Shown piece after piece: positions 17,040 through 29,390 of a stretch of DNA of 64,000 bases. The DNA is taken from the NCBI RefSeq assembly GCF_019649055.1, contig NW_026570280.1, positions 124,001-188,000 on the forward strand, read 5' to 3'. How positions within the stretch are numbered: the stretch's first letter is position 1; every line of letters begins with the position of its first letter. The notes under the pieces are model-generated. The model saw only the letters and a list, made by a program, of their open reading frames with translations. It was not told the origin of the DNA and did not search any database. The position numbers were made by a program, and so were the translations under genes. This stretch comes from Paramacrobiotus metropolitanus. Lineage: Eukaryota > Tardigrada > Eutardigrada > Parachela > Macrobiotidae.

Positions 17040-19730
17040 AAAACCTGTCGCTAAGTCGTAGCCATACTACTAACATGAGATGTAGACCAACCGGTATTAA
17101 ATTTCTTGTGCCCGTACCGGTATTTTTTACCTACATAGTAAGTACAATCAAAGTTGGGAACGGCCAGCACCTTTTTCTTAATAAATTTATCTGGGAAAAC
17201 AAAATAATACTAGCAATTGTCCAGTGATGATGGCCAATAAGCATTTATTTACAGAAGCGTTTGCAAATCGAAGTTGCACTTGCGCAATTGTTCTCTGTCC
17301 GTTCTTGCTTGTCTAGGCGTTTTCCATGTACTACATCAAGCTCCTTTATTAGCACAAGCCAGTCAAGACAGGGTAATTACCTAGTGTAGTGAAAAGAAAC
17401 CACAGTACAAGTTAAGAATTACTGCGCATCAAGCTAAAACACTCCGTAAAAGGTCACCATCAGAAAAGAACTACAGAGGACTTTTCGCTTGCCTTGTTTC
17501 AGTAAGAGAAGTGACTGCTCTTGATGTTACGGTTGCCTTATTGCATGAACAGCATAGATTTTGCAGAAATGGTACATTTCTGCAAAATGCTATCATAATG
17601 TAACACTTCTGCAAAATCTATTCAGTTCGTGCCAACCGACGTTCCTTTGCATCCACTCGAAAATCTGCGGTAGTTGATTATCCATGTACTCCGCTGGATA
17701 ATTATCCACCATGCAGAAGCCACAAAGTAAACGGTACGTTTTCTTTCTTGTGTTCATCGTCGTTTTGTAGTCACTAGTAAGTCGCTACGATACGCGCACG
17801 GTCGTCACCTTATGCGGCGCCCTAATTTTTTATGAATTCTACAGCTAATTGTCTAAATTCGTCAGCTGCTCTACCAAAGCAATTAAATATTGAATTCTTG
17901 TTTATATCCCTGCGTTTAATTGTGGCAAACGCGTATCCAGACCAGATCTGCAACACGACCTATTTCGTCCCAATAATAAAACCTACTCAGTCCTACTGGC
18001 TACTGACTACAAAAAAAAAACATATCGCCTTTAGTTTTAACAGGGGAATACATTGATTTCGATGTAATCACTAATCAACATCCAACATAAGAATATCGTA
18101 GTTACTAACTATGTAGCCGTTGCAAACGTAATTTCTGGTGACGATGAATGAACGAAAGAGGCAGCGAAATTTCGCCATAATGTGTTCTGTAACATCAGCA
18201 GATACTGGTCCTTTGCATACATGCCAAAGAGCAGTATCGTTGACTTTGCAAAACACTAGTGCAGTCATTCCCGCAATGAACCATTATTTTTGTTGAATTT
18301 TAAAATAGGTTAACGTGAATCCGACACACGTTTTGATGATTGGGTATAACTGCTGTAGTTAGTCATATTTATACGCTTTCCGTTGCGGTGCGTTGCCTCG
18401 GCTGTCGATAATTTTATCATATGTTTTACCAGTAGCAGTGCGATTTTTTTGGCGAAACGAATCGCACCGCAACTGGTAAAGCGGATGATAACATTATCGC
18501 CATCCGATATTATACAGACTGCTTGCAATTAAGTACAAGTCAAGGACGCTCGTAAAGCGTTTGAAAAACGATGGTACAATTGCTCCTGAGCAAAGCCATG
18601 TTATGGTCCTTATAATCTCTGCAAAACCGCTGTCGAGTGCCGACCGAGACTGCATTTCACGCAAAAAGTGATTACGCAAAAACAGGCAAACTGGTTTAGG
18701 AAAATAATAAATTTTTGTAAAATAAAATGACGAATAAGTCTTTCTTGCCGGTTCTATGGATAGATTTTGTTCTCCGGCTAAAAATACCTCTCTAGCCTTT
18801 GTAGGCAGAGAAGTATTGGCATTTGATAAATTTCTACAAAATTTTGCGATTTCTTGCGGTCAGTTAACTCGTTTTGGTTTCATGCTGAAAATTTATTATG
18901 AAATTTATTATATATCATGAATTTACTTTTGTTTGCTTAGAACTTATAAAGTCTCATCAGTTCTTTAAATCTGTAGTGTTCAAGTCTAATACTTGGTCAC
19001 CAGAATATGGAATTAAATTATATTGTTTGCTCAAAGTCTATAAATATTAGCACAAGTGAATTACTGTACGTACAGCGTCAATATCGCTAATCCAAAAATA
19101 TAAATGTTGCAATACAGTCTACACTCAATGATAACTGATAATACTGTAAAATATCATATTTTGGCATTATTCGATGCGATTGCACAAGGAAATCCCGATA
19201 ATCTGCATAATCGGTCGACCGATTACTATGCAGAATTGCAAATCCAGTCACCTTCTTAAATGAGCTACAGATACAACGGTTAAGAAGCGTTACCAGATAG
19301 CGAAAGTGAAGCAAAATGGATACAGTAGTACAACTACTGACCATGCTAAAAATCTCCGTCTGATGCCAGTCATTTGCATGGAACCATATTGTTCTGTTTA
19401 GACTTGCTGATAAAGAATAAGGACTAGTAGTGGCACCGGAAGCGCAAACCCCGATATCAGTTATTATTGTTGCGGCTTCCATTATTTAAGCGAATTATCA
19501 CACTGACCCGCGTAGACAGTAAACAATAGTTGATAAGGCGTTTGTTGCTAATGGAATTGTCAGTTTACTGACCATGGTGTGACTGACCTACGTCTGCAGT
19601 ATGAAAAATGGTTTATAAGAAAACAATTAAGTGATGAGACCGGCATTTTGAATCGGAAATTTTTTAAACCAGAAAAAATTTTGATTACGTTTTTATACCT
19701 TAAAAATTCGCTGGTTATTAATATGTGGCA
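17040..19730. other. Non-coding host or element-edge DNA
   Basis: About 2.7 kb, AT-rich, with no reading frame that looks protein-coding. The right end of the Polinton should lie near its start, but I cannot define it because the left end, and so the terminal inverted repeat to match, is outside the window. Confidence 0.4.
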
Positions 19731-19800
19731 GCCTGGTGGTAGTAAGTACGTCTGGCTTTAAGATTGTATGTCCTGGGTTCGGTTCCTACGTTGGGTACTT
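19729..19800 (+). other. tRNA-like Pol III module (possible SINE head)
   Basis: A box-B-like GGTTCGGTTCC (19778-19788) lies downstream of a D-arm-like CTGGTGGTAGTAAGT. No full cloverleaf can be drawn. It resembles a tRNA-derived SINE head or a decayed tRNA. Confidence 0.3.
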
Positions 19801-19887
19801 TTATCCCATAATATCGAACCAAAAGAAAGTATAAAATTTTGAAAATTACCGAAAAATTCTCCAATAGCCTGTTAAAGCCTCCGTTAA

Positions 19888-20569
19888 GGGAATTGGCCCG
19901 GTACATAGCACCAAATCTGTATACATCCAGGGCAATTTTCGCTGTCGCGCACTCCTAAACGCTTTTTCGCATTGCTCTATGACATCTTGTAGCCAAAGGA
20001 TTTGTATACGTAGGCGAAAAAACTGTTTGTGCGCGCAACATCCGGTTCGGGAGTTATTAGTGAAATAAAATTCCAAAAGTTTAAACGCGCGGAGATAGTA
20101 CCAAAAGTCTCATTATGATCCGATGCTCTTCAAATTTTGCACGAAAACGCACATTACTGTGAAGATCGTTTTGGTACCGAATCAGCTTTCTACTATTTTT
20201 TTCAAATTTTAAAATGAATTTCAAAAAACTTTAAAAATTAATTTTAAATTTGAAAAAAATGGGAGAAAGCTGCATGGTTCGGTACCAAAACGATCTTCAC
20301 AGTAATGTGCGTTTTCGTGCAAAATTTGAAGAGCATCGGTTCATAATGAGACTTTTGGTACACCTCCGCGCGTTTAAACTTTTGGAATTTTATTTCACTA
20401 ATAACTCCCGAACCGGATGTTGCGCGCACAAACAGTTTTTTCGCCTACGTATACAAATCCTTTGGCTACAAGATGTCATAGAGCAATGCAAAAAGTGTTT
20501 AGGAGCGCGCGACAGCGAAAGTTGCCGTGGATGTATACAAATTTGGTGCTATGTACCGGGCCAAATCCC
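19888..20569. mobile_element. 0.68-kb near-perfect palindromic (foldback) element
   Basis: The two halves are reverse complements over about 320 bp each, around an AT-rich centre near 20210-20250. The ends read GGGAATTGGCCCGGTACATA on the left and TATGTACCGGGCCAAATCCC on the right. There is no coding capacity; it is a non-autonomous foldback or long-TIR MITE. A target duplication is not clear. A diverged single arm lies at 62566-62790, so this is a family. Confidence 0.8.
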
Positions 20570-20839
20570 GTAATATAGTTGCTATAGTCGTAACATTAGT
20601 AGCAATAATAATAATCTGGTCAGCTGCGGCTCGAAAAATATTACATGGTCGGTAAGGTTGTTGTGTAGTGCTTGACGGCGCACTCCGTAACTAAACCTAA
20701 ACGATCCATATTTTATTCCAAAAGAATAAGAATAGTTCACAGTTTAGTACTGTATCATCTTAATCGTGATCAGATTCTGTTATTAAACATGCAAAAAAAA
20801 CCTGAGCTCAACTAATTTTCGGGTCGACATCAGGTGAAT

Positions 20840-21650
20840 TCACAAAGGAAATCCTGAACGCTCTGTACCGACGATCAACTCGGTGGACTGCACGATCCAC
20901 TCGTGGAGGTGTCGGTGCGGACGGAACCAGACCTCCAGCTGACCGGAATCGCTCGGCTGGAGGTTGGTCAGGTTCAGGGCATACGCGACGCCGGGCTGCT
21001 TTGAGATGGGCCGCATCCACGCAGGCGTCCGCTCGGGGGTGGCTGTCGTCGACTGCAAAGTGTACTCCCTGGGCGCAAAATACGGTTTACCGTTGTACCG
21101 CAGCATGTAATGCTCGCCGATATTGGCCACGACCTCCGGCGCCAGCGGCCCTCGCACCATCCAGCTAATCTCCAAACTGCCCCCCGACGGCCACCCGCTG
21201 CTGCGGCGCCCAGGGGGTCTCGAAGATCTCGGCGGCCCGCGTGACGCGGGGGAGGAGCAGGGTGCAGCGGCGCAGCACCGTCTCCCGCAGGTGGCAGACA
21301 ACCTCGCCGCTGGAGGCCAGGGAAACGTTGACCATACGCAGCAGGGCCACAGTGTCATTCGCTATCCACTGCGCGAATTCGTAATGCGGATGATGGGCCA
21401 CCGGCGGAGCCCGCTGGACAACCGGCCGACCCTGGACGGTCCAGTGGAGGTCGGTGGGACGGCCGCCCACCGGCAGTTTGCAGCCAAAGGAGGCGTTCTG
21501 TCCCAGACGCGGACGCACCACATCGGCCGTCGTTGTCGCCGCTGACGGGAAGCGCAGTGTGACCAGGTCCTCTTCCTTCTTGATCAGATCCCGTTCAATG
21601 ACGGCTTCCAGATCCTCCCAGGGCATTGGATCTAACAACCACTGACTTAA
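20840..21650 (-). pseudogene. Immunoglobulin-domain protein exon, one frame break
   Basis: Host cell-surface or secreted protein with two Ig-like domains. Domain 1 has the B-strand Cys (ASFGCKLPVGG), the Trp (LHWTVQG) and the F-strand Cys (SSGEVVCHLRE). Domain 2 has SLEISWMVRGPL and the ALNLTNLQPSDSGQLEVWF signature, where the usual YxC is replaced, so its disulfide is lost. The frames of the two domains differ by one base, meeting at a run of six G near 21180-21186. That could be a homopolymer error or a true break. GC-rich coding sequence contrasts with AT-rich flanks. Acceptor AG sites lie near 21650, and the exon at 21803-22001 probably supplies the signal peptide. Confidence 0.65.
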
Positions 21651-21802
21651 GGATCTGCTATTGTATAATAAAAAAATGCAAATAGCAGGCAGAGTATTTA
21701 TCTTAGTGCTTAAATGCGCAGTGGGCGCGGTTTGAGGGTATGAACTATGTACAAGACGTACAATGTGTAGATGTCAAATACCGTAAAACAGAATTAAGTA
21801 AA

Positions 21803-22001
21803 TTACTTATTCGACAGCAGCCATACTGCTGACGTGGACGGTACCTGTACTACTTGACGATGGGTCAGCGTTAGTAACCGCGGTCGTCGGCGTACTGCCC
21901 GCGCTGCAGCGAATCTCCACCTGCCATAAGCAGAGGCCGCACAGCAGCCAGGCGCGAATCGCAAATATCCGTGGCATGGAAGAGACAAGACTGGACCACA
22001 T
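21803..22001 (-). CDS. Signal-peptide exon, probably of the Ig-domain gene
   Basis: The reading frame holds MPRIFAIRAWLLCGLCLW from 21977 (an upstream Met lies at 22001), a textbook signal peptide, followed by a Ser/Thr-rich stretch (STPTTAVTNADPSSSSTG). It lies just upstream of the Ig exon on the same strand, with a plausible GT donor near 21815-21825. The join is inferred; the exact donor is unclear. Confidence 0.5.
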
Positions 22002-22109
22002 TTTTTCCGGGAACAGCAATGGCATTACATTCTGTCCGTTAACAATTCTTGGTGGACACTCGGGAGCCGCCTGCTGATAAATTCGCCGTCTCGTCTCGAA
22101 TCTGCGCAA

Positions 22110-22575
22110 TACTTACACGTTTACAACGACTAGCAGGCGAATCGGTTAACACGTCAGCGCTGCATACAGAGCATCGGTAATAATAATAATAAGAAGAAGT
22201 TTTTGATTATGAATATCGCTGTTAATACTTCATAATTATTATACTGTTCGTTGTATTGCAGCTACCAGTATTTTAAACCGATTAGGCCTTAGCAACGTAT
22301 TACGTTGCTAAGCCTCCTGTCGATGAATACGTGGTAGTTGGTAGTCATTTGGTACTACAGATAAAATGGAAACACATGCTAGCAATAGAAAAAATGCACG
22401 TTGGCTTGCACTGGCAGACAAGAGCGCAGCAGCTTTTTGTCGGTGCGAGTTGGTATGCATTTTTATGTACTGCCAGAGTGCCAGTATTACTTACTCGTAA
22501 GTCCGCAACAATTAATTATTAACATATTACATAATATTAGTTTTACGTAAGCAACAAACCATGTACTCGTCGAAT
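22110..22575. other. Non-coding
   Basis: No gene or repeat seen. Confidence 0.35.
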
Positions 22576-22870
22576 TGGTAGCCTCCCATTTCGCCTACGG
22601 GACATTTCGCCTACCGATTCGATTCGAATTATAAATAGTACTGTCTTGTTATTTTTTATTAAGTGTTTTTTATGCCTTCTAATCTTTTCTAGTATTTCTT
22701 AATGTTTCTTATGTTTTCTTATCATTTCTTAGGTTTTTATTCCTTATGTTTTAATAGCACTGGCTTCTTATTTTTATTATGTTTTTTATGTTGTCTAGCG
22801 TTTTCTTATGTTTTCTTATCTTTTCTTATGTTTCATTCTTAGGCTCTCTATTGTTTCCTCGGCATCACTT
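22576..22870. repeat. Degenerate relative of the ACATTTCGCC foldback transposons
   Basis: TTTCGCCTACGGGACATTTCGCC at one end, then a core of degenerate TTTCTTAGGTTTTT/TTTCTTATGTTTTC repeats, the reverse complement of the CCTAAGAA core in the elements at 26408 and 45230. The other arm is missing. A decayed partial copy. Confidence 0.45.
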
Positions 22871-23815
22871 CGTTAATGTCATTCTCTCGATAGTTAAAGA
22901 AGAATTTTTAGATAACAAATGGAGTCAGAAAACAAAATAATTGTGAGGGGAAAAAACAGGCATAACCAGAACACGTCTTACCATGATAATTATACTACTG
23001 CACGTAGTACTGTATTTAGTAAGTACGTGAATTACATAAACAGGATTAGTTAGTCAGTTGGCAATAGGCACAAAGCTATACTATACAATTCTTGAGCGTC
23101 TTTTAGGACATGATAATCAATTTTGCAAAACAGAACAACAGGTGTCTACATTTGGCAGAGGGCTTCCGACTCAGGCTCTCAAAGAATAGGCAGTTTCGGT
23201 GAGGTTGTTCCAGAATCTTAGACGATGCGGCTTATACTCTGTATAAGCTGTGCAAATGAATAAGCTGTTCTCTTCGGTGTCCAGTGTCTCGCAAGCCGGG
23301 CATGTCCGATCCGATGTACAGTATTGCCGTTATATACCGGCGTGGCTGTTGTTGCGCCGGTTTCCTGTATTGGGCTAACTTGTAAAGGCCCAACACATGG
23401 TTGCGTCTGACGGCGTTTTGCAGGATTCCTCCTATTGTTGCGCCTTGCTCGCTGGGTACGTTGCGGCAGGGTAATGGTAACCAACTGCTTGTTAATTGGT
23501 ACGCAACGAGAGAGTGTCAGACGCAAGAAGGTTTAGTACGGATTATTGAGCCACTCCTGGTCTAGTTTACCGCAACGGTTTTTATTCATGTTCTCATTCA
23601 TCCTGCTCACTGTTCCTGAAGCGCGAAGAGTAGTTACGTTTCTTGTACTAAGTTCAGATTCTGAAACAAAATAATTACATGTATCGTATCGCTTTCTCAG
23701 GAAAACTGAAACTGTTTCATGTTTGTACAAGGTGCCAGAAACGGAAAGCCACGCAGCAAACCTACGATTAAAAAGTGAAAGATTCTTGAAAATAATTTTC
23801 TTTTATCAGTACATC
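22871..23815. other. Non-coding
   Basis: Nearly 1 kb with no supported feature; a 102-codon minus frame at 23218-23526 shows no domain and unlikely composition. Confidence 0.35.
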
Positions 23816-23844
23816 ATGATGTATGTTTCGAAGCTACCATACGA

Positions 23845-24100
23845 AGTTCGTTGTTACCATGCATAACTAACGGTTACCGTAGCAAAAATAAATTACCGTT
23901 ACCGAAATGAGTCACCACTATCCGTAATGGTTTAGCGTCAACGTAGCGGTTTACCGTTTCTTTAACAGTAATGGCTTACAGTTACCGTAACAGGGTACTA
24001 GTAACATATTGCTGCTACCGTAACGGGTTACCGCTCTCGTAACGGGTTACCGCTCTCGTAACGGTACCGTTACGTTCGGGTTACCGTTGACGTAATGAAT
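23845..24100. repeat. Degenerate GTAACGGTTACC minisatellite
   Basis: Repeated, partly palindromic 12-bp units around GTAACGGTTACC; the best copies are at 24010-24085 (CTCGTAACGGGTTACCG twice in a row). Each unit is nearly self-complementary, so the array can form clustered small hairpins. Confidence 0.6.
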
Positions 24101-25117
24101 AAGCATAAGTTTGGAAACCAAAAGCGACGCCGAGCTGCGGCAACAGTGAATTACGGGGCCTGGCCTCGCTCTCACGAGGCTTGCATGTTATTAACTATTC
24201 TGGACTTCTTCAAGAAAATTGCGTTTCATTAACCTATCACGGTAAGCGATATAATTAGATAACTGACTTTAGTATCTTTTTTTCCGAAGTCGATAAATTG
24301 ACCAAACATCGCACAATTATGCGAGGCAGATTACGTACAAGAGTTTCCGAAATATGTACTGCTATCCGTAGTGTTTACCAGCAGTAGTGGCTGTACGGGC
24401 CTGTCCCTGTTGATAAATTAAGGCAATAATACTCATTATACTTGTATAAACAACCGAAGAGAAGTAATATTAGTAAGTTACGCTTAGCCGATTTCTATGC
24501 TACATAACTTTCAGATGTCGACGAATACGGAATCAAGGCAGCAGCCGTCACAGTTCTCCGACCAATTTACGCGTGCGACTACAGATACAGACTACAACTA
24601 TTTCCCGGCATTCGGAGCCAATGAATGACCTGGCTAAAGCGCTTTCGTCACTGATTTCTTTACAACGCAATTGCAAAAAGAAACGGTACGCGATTTTACA
24701 ACAATTCGGGTACTCTGTGAAGAGCACATCTCGCTTGATAAGATAAAGCAAAAAACCTAGAAGAAATCGGTTTGTGGAATTGATTTTCCAACTGGCTTTG
24801 GAAATGAAATACGGAAATATCCCGTAATCTAAACAGCAAATGCAGCAATGATACGAGTATGTGGTAACACAATGCCTGTATACAGTTAAAATACTACAGA
24901 AGTCTGGCAAAACCAGCATATCCGAATTGCAGATGGATGGCATGAAACTGCAGTACTTCTAGACACTAAACAGCGCGTAATTATTTCATTGCGTTTTCAT
25001 TGCGTTTTCATCCATTTGGCAAAGCTTACTGTGCCATACAAATTGCTGTTACTAGTATGCAAATTTTCGGCTTCCTGACAAACCCGAATAGGTCAAAGAA
25101 AGTCGACGCTGAAAGCG
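24101..25117. other. Non-coding
   Basis: About 1 kb without a supported feature; a 131-codon minus frame at 24548-24943 has no domain that I recognise. Confidence 0.35.
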
Positions 25118-25788
25118 CTAAAATGCGTACAAAAGCTCCAAAAACTTGTGAAAAGCACTGCGACAGAACTTGCTTGGCCTGACCGAGTATTGCATTGCCG
25201 TTTTCTTGGAGCGTCGCGGATGACCCTCGGAGACCACTATGCGGCCGTTGTTGCACACCGCAGCGATCGATTGGGAAAGCGGCGTCGTGGGTTCCACGGT
25301 GGTCAATTCCTGTGCCAGAACGTGCTCGTGAATGGCCACCAAGGTGCTGCGACAGTGAAATGTTTGATCCACTAGGATCACTACACCGTCCGCTTTCATG
25401 GCGGCGTGCTTGATGCGGGAAACAGAAACGTTCCCTCGGTGCACGAAGCAGTAATGATGTCACCGCAGGTTCTCCACGTCTCGTCCGAAAGCCTGTTCTT
25501 GTCCGATTCCGCAGCCACTAACAGGCTATCGTGGTCTGTCACGAGATCATTAGAAATATGAATGTAATCGAGAAATTCCGTAAATTTTGCGAAGCAAAAA
25601 CTGGTAAGGTCGGAGGAAAAGGTGAGTTGGTGGGCGTGCGAATGTTCCGGATCGGTGGAGCTGAGAGTGGGCAGCTCGTTGGCGCATTCTACGCGGATCT
25701 CTTCCTGCTGGTGCTGTTGGATGTCGTTCTGCTTGGTGATGTTGAAGACATTAAGTTGAATAACAGTGTGGAGATTGTAAAGTTTCAT
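25118..25788 (-). pseudogene. Hypothetical coding fragment, one frame break
   Basis: Two overlapping minus frames (25788-25396 and 25444-25118) read like one protein whose frame moves near 25430. The first part has FAKFTEFLDYIHISNDLV and SDETWRTCGDIITASC; the second has MKADGVVILVDQTFHCRSTL and HEHVLAQELTTVEPTTPL, with protein-like amphipathic periodicity. No family recognised. Sequence composition is more GC-rich than the flanks. It may be a broken host exon. Confidence 0.3.
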
Positions 25789-26398
25789 TTTGCAAATTTG
25801 CAGGCAAATGAGCGATCCGTGTGGAAGATGAGAACTGTACCCTCGGCATGCTGCAAATCAGGCTGCGACATGGATAATCGGCCCAGTGAACAGTTGATTT
25901 CAATAGGTTTTGTCTCCGGACACATTGCGCTTAGATTACTGTAACCTGTGATTTGTCGCGTCTGCTGTCGCGGTGGGTGTCGTTGTCGTGATGGCTGTGC
26001 TAGAAACTGCTGTCGATGTAGCGTTACCTACGAAGAGCCAACAGCTTTTTTCGCCGTAGCAAATTAATTCTTTCACGTCCACCGCTTTCTGACAGTTTCC
26101 TAACCGACTTACCGCTGATTAACACAGTTGCTGACCAACAGATAGGGGTATATGACGGACAATTCGCTTTCGATAAATTTACTGCTCGACTGGTAGCAGA
26201 AATTAATATTCGTTGATTGCTAACCGGTCTGATTTTTGGATTGTTTTATGTGTTCGAATGTTTATTTTTGGTGTTTATAAATATGTAGTCCTCGTGTTCC
26301 GAGCTTCTCTCGGGTTTCTTTGGAATTTGATTGCGTAAGCTTCTTAAGTTTTTGCATTGTTTTGCTTAAATTGCTTTTAGCAGTTTAAGTTGCTTTGT

Positions 26399-27078
26399 AG
26401 GTATGAGGGCACCGCGACATTTCGCCGCCGACATCGCATCGCAGGACTTTTGGTCGCAGACATTTCGCCGCAAGGTCATCTCGCCTAGCGACGCTTCGTC
26501 GCGAGACATTTAACCGGCAGGACATTATGCCATGAGACATGTTGTCGCCAGGCCGTTTCGACGCCGAGACATTTTGCCGAAGGGCTGTTTCGACGAAAAG
26601 TCCATTTTAGCAGACAAATTCTTTATCAGGCTTATTGGAACTGGCAAAAATTCCTAAGAAAAAATTTCATAAACTTAAAAAAAATAACTGAGAAACAATT
26701 GAGAAAACCGAGAAAATACGAAGGCCAATAACCATAAGAAAAACCTCAGAAGTCTAAGAATAACCTAAGAGCCTGAGAATAACCTATGAAATCTAAGAAT
26801 AGCCTAAGAATAACCTAAGAACAACTAAGAAGCCTAAAAGACCTAAGAAAACCTCCCAAGAAACCAAAAAAAATCTGCGAAAATTAAGCGTGTCGAATGC
26901 TTTTGCGGCGAAGTGTCCGCGACCAGACGTCTTGCGTCAAAATGTCGCACAGTCAAAATGTCTCAACGCCAATAGTCCCTAACCGAAGTGTCCCAGCGTC
27001 AAAATGTCCCGCGGCAAAACGTCTTTGCGGCGAAATGTCACACTCCCATGTCCCAAATGTCCGGGTGCGAGGTATGAG
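26399..27078. mobile_element. Non-autonomous Mutator-like DNA transposon, copy 1 (with 9-bp target duplication)
   Basis: The element occupies 26408-27069 and is flanked by a perfect 9-bp direct repeat AGGTATGAG (26399-26407 and 27070-27078). The left arm is a series of ACATTTCGCCG-type units about 20 bp apart; the right arm has the reverse complement (GCGGCGAAATGTC units). Left end GGCACCGCGACATTTCGCC; right end TGTCCGGGTGCG. The centre is AT-rich with AAGAAxxCCTAAGAA-type short repeats. No transposase. A 9-bp duplication fits the Mutator (MULE) superfamily. Confidence 0.8.
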
Positions 27079-27264
27079 TAGTGTTCTTCGTTACGTTTCG
27101 TGGGTTTCCTTACTGGGTTTTCGCATGTTTTTTTTTTGTCATGAATCATGAGAACGACTTGAGCAGGATACCCATGCTCAGAGAATATAGCCGTTCGGTA
27201 TCTGGAAAGTCGATCATTGAGACGTTTGTTTCAGGCTTTCGACTAACTGTCAGGTAAAAATCGG
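27079..27264. other. Non-coding spacer
   Basis: No feature seen. Confidence 0.3.
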
Positions 27265-27395
27265 GGCCTACTTTACTTTGCTGCCCCTTTGCCTTTGCCG
27301 TTTCACTTTACCTTTTTCAACTGGCAAAGTTGAAAAAGGTAAAGTAGTGGCAAAGGCAAAGGGAGCGGCAAAGGTAAAGTGGGCGGACCCTACAA
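27265..27395. mobile_element. Hairpin MITE built from CTTTACCTTT/AAAGGTAAAG units
   Basis: An almost complete hairpin: GGGGCCTACTTTAC at the left faces GTAAAGTGGGCGGACCC at the right, and the centre is CTTTTTCAACTGGCAAAGTTG. Arms of about 60 bp. No coding capacity. Confidence 0.6.
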
Positions 27396-27409
27396 TTTCT
27401 GTCGATCAG

Positions 27410-28740
27410 CAAAATGTCGTCAGCAAGAATGCGGCCAGCAATTATCGGTGCCGCAAATATGTAGCACTATGCGTCGAAATGAACCTTGTCAATAAATAAA
27501 GCAAAATAAATTCAGAAATTACTCAGCACTCGCATAATGAATCATTCATGATTATTAGCGCTTACAGTGGTCAAACCAGCCAGGCTTCGTGTGCATTTGT
27601 AATAACTCGTATTGACTATCAACTGGCAGCTCGAATTGCGTTCCACAGGATAACGTGCTACGAATCCGCGGCGTTTCCGACACAAATATTTTGTTCCAGG
27701 ACGTAAAATGCATCAATTCGCAGCAGTTACATTTACTTTCGATGCAAAACGGTATTCCACGGTCATATAACAGTGTTGGCACAGATGCATTCAAACCGAT
27801 GCTGCTCAACACTCCATGAGGGATAGATTTCAGTTTATTATCGTTAATGGACAACTCCTGTATCGAGGTGGAGAAAGTGCTGCCGCTTAATGTTAAGGAA
27901 CGCAATTTCGGCATTTGGTCATCCAGGCTAAGTAAGGCCTGCATAAAAACAGCGTGTACCACCGGCATGCTAGTGAATTTTTCTCCGACTAAATGTCATA
28001 AGAGTTGCAAGCTCACCAACGTGTTTCTGATGGGCAAAAGAGATCTCCAATCAAATGCTTCCACAGCGTTGCCATCAAAATACAGTTGTATCAATGACGG
28101 TTCCACTAACGTTTCCCCGGCTAGACTGGAAAAAGCGTCCACGCTGATACTTCGAATGTCATTACGCTCAAGATAGAGATGCTGCAGCTTTCCAAAGCCC
28201 GAAAAGTACTCGCGATCAATGGTGCCGATTCGGGAGCACCGAATTGAGAGCGTTAGAATGTGCTTGTTATGCGTTAGGAGCTTGTCAATAGGAACTCTTC
28301 CGGCTCTAAATCCTTTAAACCATGCAGAACGTAAAAATTTCAGAAATGGCAAGGGAGACATGTCATCGGAAATTACGTTGCAGTAAACCAATCGCTTTCT
28401 TGGAGCTATATCACTGTGAGCGGGACAACTGAGAAAAATTTCATCGACCTCACGGGGAATAGAAGCAACCTGAAATGTGTAGGGCAGAATCAGATTGTTC
28501 CCGGCACATCGCAGACGATGAAAACTATACTCACAGCCCGAATTTGGAAGGGCAGTAACAATTCGGGTGAACAGCATCGTTATTATAAACAACATTTCTG
28601 CGAGGCACGTTTTAGTATGCTACCGCAGCGATGCCGTGCAAAATGCGCTAGAGCTACCGAAATATCGTCCGGTTCGCAAAAAGGGCTGTGTAGCTATGTG
28701 TTTAAAAATGCTTAATCTCCGCTGCAACAGTTGTGAAACT
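27410..28740. repeat. Arm A of a 1.3-kb inverted duplication
   Basis: The region matches 29622-30935 in reverse complement, including both flanks of the LRR gene. Examples: CAACAGTTGTGAAAC at the inner edge, and the TGCCGCAAATATG / GCAGCAAGAATG-type block at the outer edge. The ~880-bp spacer between the arms holds a foldback element. Confidence 0.7.
27555..28595 (-). pseudogene. Secreted leucine-rich-repeat protein, copy A, with in-frame stop
   Basis: Begins with a hydrophobic signal sequence (MLFIITMLFTRIVTALPNSG). A Cys-containing N-cap, LRR units (ILTLSIRCSRIGTIDREYF, LQHLYLERNDIRSISVDAF, IQELSINDNKLKSIPHGVL) and a Cys-rich C-cap (CNCCELMHFTSW) follow, to the end PGWFDHCKR. A TGA at 27996-27998 lies in frame; reading continues in the same frame on both sides. 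So it is either a nonsense-mutated gene or has an unrecognised intron. A second, more damaged copy lies in inverted orientation at 29830-30788. Confidence 0.65.
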
Positions 28741-28944
28741 ATGTGACTGACTGATACGTTAACGTTCGACCGGTTTGAAATTTAACAATTTGCGCTGTGC
28801 GGCTCTTATGCTGATGGACCTCGATTACATTTCGAAGTGCTTATTACTGGCTATATTTATAGAGTCGCTACAAATAAGTTTTCACTGGCGCTTAAATTTT
28901 CCGGCTGTTATTTATTGCTTCGCCCCAGACTTGTGACGTTTAGC

Positions 28945-29390
28945 GCAAGACCGTTTCGGCACACCGACAACTCGCTGACGACAATCCTGCTGACCGACAA
29001 CTTGCTGGCGACTTTTTGCTGACCCACGAAATGATGACCCGACAGTTTGTTGAAACCACAAATCGCTGAACGACATTTCGCTGAACGACTTTTTGTGAAC
29101 GCCGACAACTTGCTGCCGACAACTTGCTGACTGGAGAAATCCAAGAAACCTAAGAAACCTAAGAAACCTAAGAAACCTAAGAAACCTAAGAAACCTAAGA
29201 AGCCTAAGAACCCTAAGAAACCTAAGAAATCCAAGAATAAACAACAAAAAAGTTAAGAAAACTCATAAACTAACGTCCCGAACTTGACAGCAAGTTGTCG
29301 GTCAGCGAGTTGTGTGAGTCAGCAACATGTCGGTCAGCAAATGGTCGGTCAGCGAAGTGTCCAAGTGTAGGTCGGCGAATTGACGTGCTA
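28945..29390. mobile_element. Foldback element with GACAACTTGCTG arms and CCTAAGAAA core
   Basis: The left arm repeats CCGACAACTTGCTGAC-type units; the right arm carries the reverse complement (GTCGGTCAGCAA). The core at 29138-29230 is a near-perfect 9-bp tandem AAGAAACCT repeat. The plan is the same as in the 26408 and 45230 elements, with different arm units. No clear target duplication. Confidence 0.6.

Noticed and set aside
17040-17800. Right terminal inverted repeat of the Polinton
   Set aside because: No sequence can be matched because the left end is outside the window; naming a boundary would be a guess.
20840-21358. 172-codon minus frame as a separate gene
   Set aside because: Its first ~60 codons are a shadow of the first Ig domain; only the part after the frame change is coding.
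25026-25463. 145-codon minus frame as a gene
   Set aside because: Composition rich in Arg/His/Ser typical of an antisense or wrong frame; the neighbouring frame reads more like protein.
28908-29247. 108- and 111-codon minus frames of FLGFLGFLG/FLRFLRFLR type
   Set aside because: They are translations of the 9-bp AAGAAACCT repeat.
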